Source: Saturnia japonica
Taxonomy: Eukaryota; Arthropoda; Insecta; Lepidoptera; Saturniidae
Direction of reading: 5' to 3'
Length of the DNA: 64,000 nucleotides
NCBI GenBank assembly: GCA_033032175.1
Contig: CM065318.1
Span: 11,408,001-11,472,000 of the forward strand
In this document: piece by piece, positions 60,101-64,000 of the stretch
Position numbering within the stretch: position 1 is the first letter of the stretch
Layout of the letters: each line of letters opens with the position of its first letter
Position numbers and translations under genes: made by a program
The notes under the pieces: model-generated
Seen by the model: only the letters and a program-made list of their open reading frames with translations
What the model was told of the DNA's origin: nothing
The model's database searches: none

Positions 60101-61965
60101 AATTGAATTAACTTTAATTATTCAATACAACAATATTGAAATATCAGTCCTCTGACTCCGCAGAATAGTCTAAACATATATATTAATTACTCTGTCCACT
60201 CGTCAATTTCAACTATTATTATTAACACTATCTCTAATTATTGTTTCTTTATTGTGTATATGTTATAGCGTTATGGCCGCAGTCTCAACTGATGTTAAAT
60301 GACGATGAAGTCCAAGATGATGGCACGCTAAGCCTAGTGAGAGGATTAGGTCTCAAGCACAGCTGCCGAAACACACATATAAGTTCTTGGCGACAGATTT
60401 TCAACTTGAGGGTGATAGCTAGCCAGGCGGGTATTAGAAAATACTCTACCACCATGTTATGGTTTCATCACAATATTTTCCTTTACCTAAAGCTCAGGCG
60501 CGTTGAAGTGATTCGAACTCACGTCGATCTACGTGTAAGGAACACGCTACCACTACGCCATCATTGCTAAAATTGCATTGTTATGTTTATGTTACAACGT
60601 TAGGTTTCATTTTTGACTATAAAAACAATAAATATAACCACCTTATCTATACGATTAATGACAATAATACACTGTCACTATAAGCCCCTGTCGATCGCAA
60701 TGATAATTATACTAATCATATTATATTAATATAAATATCAGTGAAGAAAATACACAAGAACCTTCGTAAAGAATTTCTATTACTTTCGCTACGTACTCGT
60801 AAATCCTTACATACGAGAATTCTAGTTCAGAGTTCTCGTTAAGTGCACAATGTACGTCTATTTTCGTATAAGTGAACCCTTATTCTACTGGAACTACGTT
60901 GATATACCTGTTTTGATATTTTACTTATCTCGTTGATATAATATTATTGGCAAAATTATTATCGCAACGTTTTCAATAAATAATAAAAATATACACCGTA
61001 TACGTATAAATATGTAGCTTTGCATACATAATTTGCATTAATACTGAGTTGGAATATATCATAGTAGATTTGACACAAAGATGAATTTTTATTCTTGTCT
61101 TTTCACTGTCGTCGAATTTATTGAACCACTAGCTTCTGCCTGCGACTTCGTCTGCGTGGACTTCAGAATGGGGACCAGAAAGAAACGAAAAAATAAAATT
61201 TACTGAGATAAAAATGTCCATACAGGTTATAAACCATTTGTGTGCCAAATTTCAAGCAAATCTGTTGAGCCGGTTTTGCACGATTGAGTAACAAACATCC
61301 AAACAAATAAACTTTCTCATTTATAATATTATTATCACAACTATATAAATTTAAAACGTAAAACATTATCTAAATACAAAATTTCATCGAAATCATTGGA
61401 GCCGTTTCCGAGAAACCGATTACATAATTATATACTTATACAAGTATTACTCACTTAAAAGTATTAGATATACATACATAGGAATATAAATAAATAAGTC
61501 CAGCAAAGTCTTAAGTGTAACTTTAGAACGACCTGTCTAGCAAAGTTACAATTTTTATCATGCATTCTTGAGCATCACAAAAAAACCGAAAGTCCTAGAA
61601 TCGATCTCCGTGGTATTAATTACAACATAATCCAGTTTGTTATGAACCGTGATCGTTTTAAAATATAATAATCTTAAACTTACCAATAGGCTGACGTATC
61701 CGTGAATGCCGTTGTAAGCAAGTATCAAGTCTCGAAACTGCCCGGAGCAATATTCCGAGTGCTCACATTCTTTGACGACAGAAATGTTATATTTGTTCCT
61801 CCAGTCTTCTAACGCTTTCAGAACAGCACCGAAATTTGTGCTATAGTTGGTACCACTATTTTTTAATAGTGATATAAAACGTGGATCATCGAGTAATAAA
61901 TATGAGGTATTTGACCCGTATGATTCATTTTCGTAGTGACGAGTGATATTATCTGCCAACATCAT
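41882..61965 (-). CDS. myosuppressin-receptor (DMSR) type neuropeptide GPCR, six exons, complete
   Basis: Joined coding exons (minus strand): 61965-61684, 60085-59927, 51415-51279, 48736-48634, 46419-46032, 42105-41882. They total 1,293 bases and give 430 residues plus stop. All junctions are GT/AG and all phases agree. The product is a seven-helix plasma-membrane receptor. It has a long N-terminus with five Asn-x-Ser/Thr sites (residues 6, 13, 19, 40, 60), TM1-TM2 with LAVADVFVMIEYVPFAIY, a TM3 end Val-Trp-Arg-Tyr-Ile-Ala (residues 186-191) in place of DRY, TM6 with DRTTKMLVAVLLLFLLTEFP (from residue 333), and TM7 with Asn-Phe-Val-Leu-Tyr. These are hallmarks of insect myosuppressin/DMSR receptors, which bind FMRFamide-like peptides and couple to G proteins. 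It could be a lepidopteran paralogue rather than the myosuppressin receptor itself. A 33-codon upstream ORF ends 24 bases before the start. Confidence 0.9.
42780..43560 (-). pseudogene. decayed mariner-family transposase
   Basis: Minus-strand reading with several frame breaks gives a helix-turn-helix region with Asn-Leu-Ser-Ile-Pro-Arg-Arg and Lys-Val-Gln-Leu-Val-Gln-Glu-Leu-Lys, then Gly-Val-Ile-Gly-Pro-Phe, then Phe-Gln-Gln-Asp-Gly-Ala-Thr with the second catalytic Asp. The first catalytic block appears deleted. It belongs to the same broad lineage as the element at 53403-54705 but is far older. Confidence 0.7.
44938..45405 (+). repeat. diverged relic of the array unit's 5' flank, outside the array
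   Basis: 44955-45075 aligns with 8805-8920 of unit 1 (shared AATAATGATCGTGAATTATGCA and TAACATTAAAC). 45330-45385 aligns with 9040-9090 (CACCCTCTTCAC and GGTTGCAAAAAAAAC). In between the two differ. No peptide exon is present. It has the same orientation as the array but lies inside GPCR intron 5. Confidence 0.6.
45410..45660 (+). repeat. tRNA-derived SINE (family B), full length
   Basis: A-box-like TGGCTCACTGGG at about 45417-45428, B-box GGTTCGATTCC at 45459-45469, then the body that also occurs headless in the array units, ending near GGTATGTTGTTC. Confidence 0.8.
46032..46419 (-). CDS. GPCR exon 5: extracellular loop 2, TM5, loop 3, TM6
   Basis: 388 bases from acceptor TTCTATTCTAG to donor GTATGT. 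Encodes residues 228-356 and the first base of Gly357: TM5 (Val-Leu-Ile-Lys-Leu-Leu-Pro-Cys), a basic third intracellular loop and TM6. Confidence 0.94.
46420..48633 (-). other. GPCR intron 4 (2,214 bp)
   Basis: Holds a pogo-like MITE (48272-48455) and a repeat phrase near 46620-46740 (TCTGTCTGTCTAGGTATCTG). No exon or RNA gene seen. Confidence 0.75.
48272..48455. mobile_element. pogo/Tigger-like MITE, 184 bp
   Basis: Terminal inverted repeats beginning CAGTGTAAACTCTTTATAAC pair with GTTATAAAGAGTTTACACTG, and TA flanks both ends (48270-48271 and 48456-48457). Internal TATAACGATAA motifs repeat the inverted-repeat wording. No coding capacity. Confidence 0.88.
48634..48736 (-). CDS. GPCR exon 4: intracellular loop 2 and TM4
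   Basis: 103 bases, acceptor TTTTGCAG, donor GTGAGT. Completes Lys193, then Tyr-Pro-Ser-His through TM4 (Ile-Ala-Ile-Leu-Leu-Ser-Phe-Leu-Leu-Pro-Pro-Ile) to Tyr-Phe at residue 227. Too short to stand out as an ORF; found by phase and motif. Confidence 0.9.
49080..49560. mobile_element. probable non-LTR retroelement 3' debris
   Basis: Phrases such as GAGGGGTTTGTTGGTAGCCACTG (about 49373 onward) and GTTTCATTTCAATACGACAATTAGGAG (about 49493 onward, quoted in part) are typical of lepidopteran LINE 3' regions. No open frame. Class not assigned. Confidence 0.4.
50546..50870 (+). repeat. tRNA-derived SINE (family A), intron 3 copy
   Basis: A-box-like TGGCTCAGTTGG at 50552-50563 and B-box GAGTTCGAATCC at 50595-50606, better preserved than in the inverted-repeat copies. 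The body matches 2190-2410. Confidence 0.8.
51279..51415 (-). CDS. GPCR exon 3: TM3 and the WRY motif
   Basis: 137 bases, acceptor TTTTCGACAG, donor GTGAGT. Encodes residues 148-192 plus two bases of Lys193: Pro-Tyr-Ser-Trp-Ala-Val-Tyr, then His-Thr-Ala-Ser-Ile-Phe-Leu-Thr-Leu-Ser-Leu-Ala-Val-Trp-Arg-Tyr-Ile-Ala. This matches the PxSW...LAVWRYIAV pattern of DMSR receptors. Confidence 0.92.
51838..52092 (-). repeat. tRNA-derived SINE (family B), minus strand
   Basis: The minus strand has B-box GGTGCGATTCC (52042-52032), followed by the body with TACCCGATTAATGGC and the GTGGGTGTACACC tail seen in the array. Confidence 0.78.
53403..54705 (-). mobile_element. mariner-family DNA transposon, 1,303 bp, near intact
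   Basis: 29-bp perfect terminal inverted repeats (53403-53431 and 54677-54705, starting CAAGGTGTCCAGAAAGGGTA) with TA on both sides (53401-53402 and 54706-54707). One transposase gene on the minus strand is broken by a single nonsense codon. It sits in GPCR intron 2, in the same orientation as the gene. Confidence 0.93.
53510..54589 (-). pseudogene. Tc1/mariner-superfamily transposase with one in-frame TGA
   Basis: 360 codons in one frame from ATG at 54589 to the stop at 53510. An N-terminal paired helix-turn-helix region includes Gly-Arg-Pro-Arg-Ser. The first catalytic Asp is in Leu-Phe-Ser-Asp-Glu-Ala, the second in Phe-Gln-Gln-Asp-Gly-Ala, the third in Arg-Ser-Pro-Asp-Leu-Ser-Pro-Leu-Asp-Tyr. 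By my count 36 residues separate the second and third Asp, not the 34 of classical mariner. The only visible defect is TGA at 53852-53854, where relatives usually have Trp (TGG) before Phe-Gln-Gln-Asp. The element is therefore recently active but this copy is probably dead. Confidence 0.88.
55785..55970 (+). other. possible transposon-derived exon pair (right-arm copy)
   Basis: GTATACCT-GTAAGTATT, then TTTATTCAG and a small acidic exon starting ATGATATTCCCATGG, then GTGAGTACT. In this copy the first ORF has lost its ATG-Gly-Lys reading through small changes. Function unknown. Confidence 0.25.
57838..58165 (-). mobile_element. RTE 3' fragment (right arm)
   Basis: Mirror of 4546-4870, starting at the CATCATCAACATCATC end. 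One extra small duplication (CTCTACTCTACTC) near 58020 is private to this arm. Confidence 0.78.
58166..59390 (-). mobile_element. nested jockey/CR1-like LINE fragment (right arm)
   Basis: Mirror of 3321-4545. The first frame (59361-58930) reads through the place where the left arm has a TGA, so that nonsense change arose after the copies separated; the second stop is shared. Confidence 0.75.
59391..59505 (-). mobile_element. RTE upstream fragment (right arm)
   Basis: Mirror of 3205-3320; completes the interrupted RTE on this strand. Confidence 0.65.
59927..60085 (-). CDS. GPCR exon 2: end of TM1 and TM2
   Basis: 159 bases, phase 0 at both ends, acceptor ATTTTAG and donor GTGAGC. Encodes residues 95-147, from Val-Cys-Leu-Phe-Gly through Asn-Val-Ala-Val-Leu-Thr-Arg-Arg to Tyr-Ser-Tyr-Leu. 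Confidence 0.93.
60086..61683 (-). other. GPCR intron 1 (1,598 bp)
   Basis: Contains a family A SINE (60290-60570) and the dispersed repeat at about 61080-61420. No exon seen. Confidence 0.8.
60290..60570 (-). repeat. tRNA-derived SINE (family A), right-arm copy
   Basis: Mirror of 2131-2410, with the B-box region at about 60510-60525. Confidence 0.75.
61684..61965 (-). CDS. GPCR exon 1: N-terminus and start of TM1
   Basis: 282 bases; start Met-Met-Leu-Ala-Asp-Asn at 61965. It ends Gly-Tyr-Val-Ser-Leu-Leu at a GTAAGT donor, joining in phase to exon 2. The start is chosen because stops lie just upstream in frame and the N-terminus then carries five N-glycosylation sites and two Cys (67 and 72 region) as expected for an ectodomain. 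Confidence 0.9.
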
Positions 61966-62108
61966 GAATTGAGATGGGTGTTCTTCTCATCACTTAAGGT
62001 ATCGCTTTGTTACATCATATTCGATATCTGAGAGAAAAGTTGTTGTTTTCTCATTAAATATATCGTATAATTGCACTAATCCAAATGCCATCTTGGGTTT
62101 CCTCAAAT
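61966..62108 (-). other. probable 5' UTR exon with upstream ORF (native copy)
   Basis: Acceptor-like TTTATCAG ends at 62109. The uORF runs 62091-61990 (33 codons); its stop is 24 bases before the GPCR start. Such an arrangement could dampen receptor translation, but transcript evidence is needed. Confidence 0.4.
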
Positions 62109-62649
62109 CTGATAAAGAAAAATTAAACAAATCAAATTTCTTAAACATCTTTACATTTGTAAATTGTGATGTGTAGGTACATAAGCAACTGAACAACTTT
62201 CATTAACGTTACAAGGTTTTTGAAGAATTGCCTTATGTATATTTTAATAAATGTTGTTTATAAAATACCTATTTATTTCTTTATATGATAGCCAGACTCA
62301 CGAGAAATAGTATAGACTATATAACATTAGGTTACAACTCACATCTAGCTTAAAATATTGATTTTTGTTACGTATGTCGGAAGTCGAGGCCCTCCCGAAC
62401 TGCTTTATCCGCGTGCGCTGGCGTTATCGTTAATGACAAGTAAATACGATGTTGCACAAAAATATTTGTCCTTAGTATTATATTTAAAAAAGTCGCGATA
62501 GCATATACATAAGCCACACTAAGGTATTTTGTGACCAAGATTTGTTGAAAATTAAAAAGTGATTTATAAGCATTATTTTTAGACATAGCATATCAATCCT
62601 TACGAACAAAAGTTACTTCATCATAAAGCCAGTTTTATGAAGTTAACTT

Positions 62650-64000
62650 TTGCTCGTTATAGTATGTTATTTGGACACATAGTTCAATGAAAAATTAAAA
62701 TAATTTGTACTTGCGGGAAGCACAATTGTGATAGGCTACAAGGGTGCGTTGGAGGCACGGTGTTTATCACATAAAATGAACACCGATGAAACCGTGGGGT
62801 ACTGCTAGTAGAATATAACGAATGAAAAGAAATAGAAGAGAAAGTAGATTCAAAGATAACAAATAAATAAAGGACTTAAAATCTAATAATTGTTAAAAAA
62901 AACTATATCAATATTACTCTTCTGAGCAAAATACTTCTTGATTGCAACGTCGTCATGTGAAATGTCAAATGAATAAACATGTTTACTAAAATTTACTTAT
63001 CAAATTGCCATTATACTAAAGTGACCACTTTAAGCTACAATATCTTGAAGGTATAAATGACATGGAATTACAAATTCGAGCAATTTATTTGTTTGTTTTA
63101 CTAAGGATTACTTAATTGCGTTTTCGTATTTTAGTTTATCTCCAACCTAAATATACTTATTTGCAATGAACGACGCAAAGAAAGTTCGTGTATTTATTCA
63201 AATACGAGTTTCAACACTGCAACAAAGAGTCTCAAGTGGCACGCAGTATCAACGATGTTTATGGACCAAATTCCACTAACAAACGAGTAATATTCAATTC
63301 AGACACATACGCGTGATCAAATGACTTATGTGAATAATTCTGTCTATATGTGAACTAAATTACAATTAATCTTTTTTAATTGTTTTAATGACACCAAGGA
63401 CAAGCAGCAAAGTCAAACTAAATACAAAAATCAAAGTCCCTAGCACCGAAGTTTTATATGTTTGCAGAATTCGGTTTCACGTGAAAATCTCCCCAGCTAG
63501 TCGTTTCCTGGTTATAAAGCGCAAGCGGTCACAGAGCACTCTTGCTATCGCACCCAGCCAATAGGGTGAACGTTAATAGTACGGATACTAAGTGTCTAGT
63601 ACGTATTTCATAATCACATCGACGATTCTTCGACATATTATATCAATACAAGAGGATGTGGGTGTTTCGTCATCCAGACCAGACATATTCCTTTATTCTC
63701 GAGAAATCAAGCGTATAATAGTACTTATAGAGCTTACTGTACCGTGGGAAACTAATATATCCAAAGACCATGCAATAAAAATGAATAAATTTTACGATCT
63801 ATGTGTGCTAACCAAAAACGTAAACCATCCAACCAAACCAACCAAATTTATATGCGGAAGAAGTGGGAGCGAGAGGTTTCCAGCGAAATCTCTCTATAAT
63901 TTGTTAACAGACCTCGGCCTGTCGAGTATGTTGTATGTAGTAGTACTCAGGCTCTTACCAAATCTAGCTTGGCAGGAAGGGTATCGCGGGCAGTCAAGTG
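62650..64000. other. flank upstream of the GPCR gene
   Basis: No coding exon recognised on either strand. The promoter and first non-coding exon of the GPCR may lie here or further right; I see no element that fixes them. Confidence 0.4.

Larger units (their letters stand above)
54942..62649. repeat. right arm of the large inverted repeat
   Basis: Mirror of 1-7775. Homology starts 236 bases to the right of the mariner element, so that insertion lies outside the arm. This arm belongs to the complete GPCR gene and is the more likely native location. Confidence 0.93.

Overview
The window is AT-rich nuclear DNA from an insect, almost certainly a moth or butterfly. Evidence: a spliced insect-type neuropeptide GPCR with long introns, BEL/Pao and RTE retroelements, mariner-family elements, tRNA-derived SINEs and the short dispersed repeats typical of lepidopteran genomes. 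There is one 100-N assembly gap at 7776-7875.

Layout. (1) 1-7775 is an inverted copy, differing by a few percent by eye, of 54942-62649. It carries exons 1-2 of the GPCR, a SINE and a nested pair of LINE fragments, and it stops exactly at the N gap. It is either a real inverted duplication or a haplotype contig scaffolded in the wrong place. (2) 7876-about 40165 is a head-to-tail array of six units of about 4.45 kb on the + strand. Each unit holds one tiny two-exon gene: exon 1 encodes Met-Asn-Phe, a roughly 0.5-kb intron follows, and exon 2 encodes the rest of a 46-residue preprotein with a signal peptide and a mature peptide of about 20 residues. Units 1-4 are intact, unit 5 has lost exon 1 and its promoter to a 305-bp replacement, and unit 6 is frameshifted. 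Unit 2 is split by a full-length, apparently young BEL/Pao retrotransposon (6,045 bp, GTATG target duplication, one 1,832-codon ORF). The right edge of the array is decayed and carries further insertions. (3) 41882-61965, minus strand, is a complete six-exon, 430-residue rhodopsin-class GPCR of the myosuppressin-receptor (DMSR) type. Its introns hold a mariner element with a single nonsense codon, a decayed mariner, a pogo-like MITE and SINEs of two families. (4) 62650-64000 is upstream flank in which I see no gene.

How it fits together. The peptide array (+) and the receptor gene (-) converge tail to tail, with about 1.7 kb of nothing recognisable between them. The peptide genes have a good TATA box, a very short 5' UTR, a secretory signal and a conserved NF-kappaB-like site 440-450 bp upstream. 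This suggests a small secreted effector amplified by unequal exchange, possibly immune or tissue-specific. I do not recognise the family. Nothing in the sequence shows that the peptide is the ligand of the neighbouring receptor; it has no amidation or dibasic cleavage signals. The array is the candidate undescribed system here.
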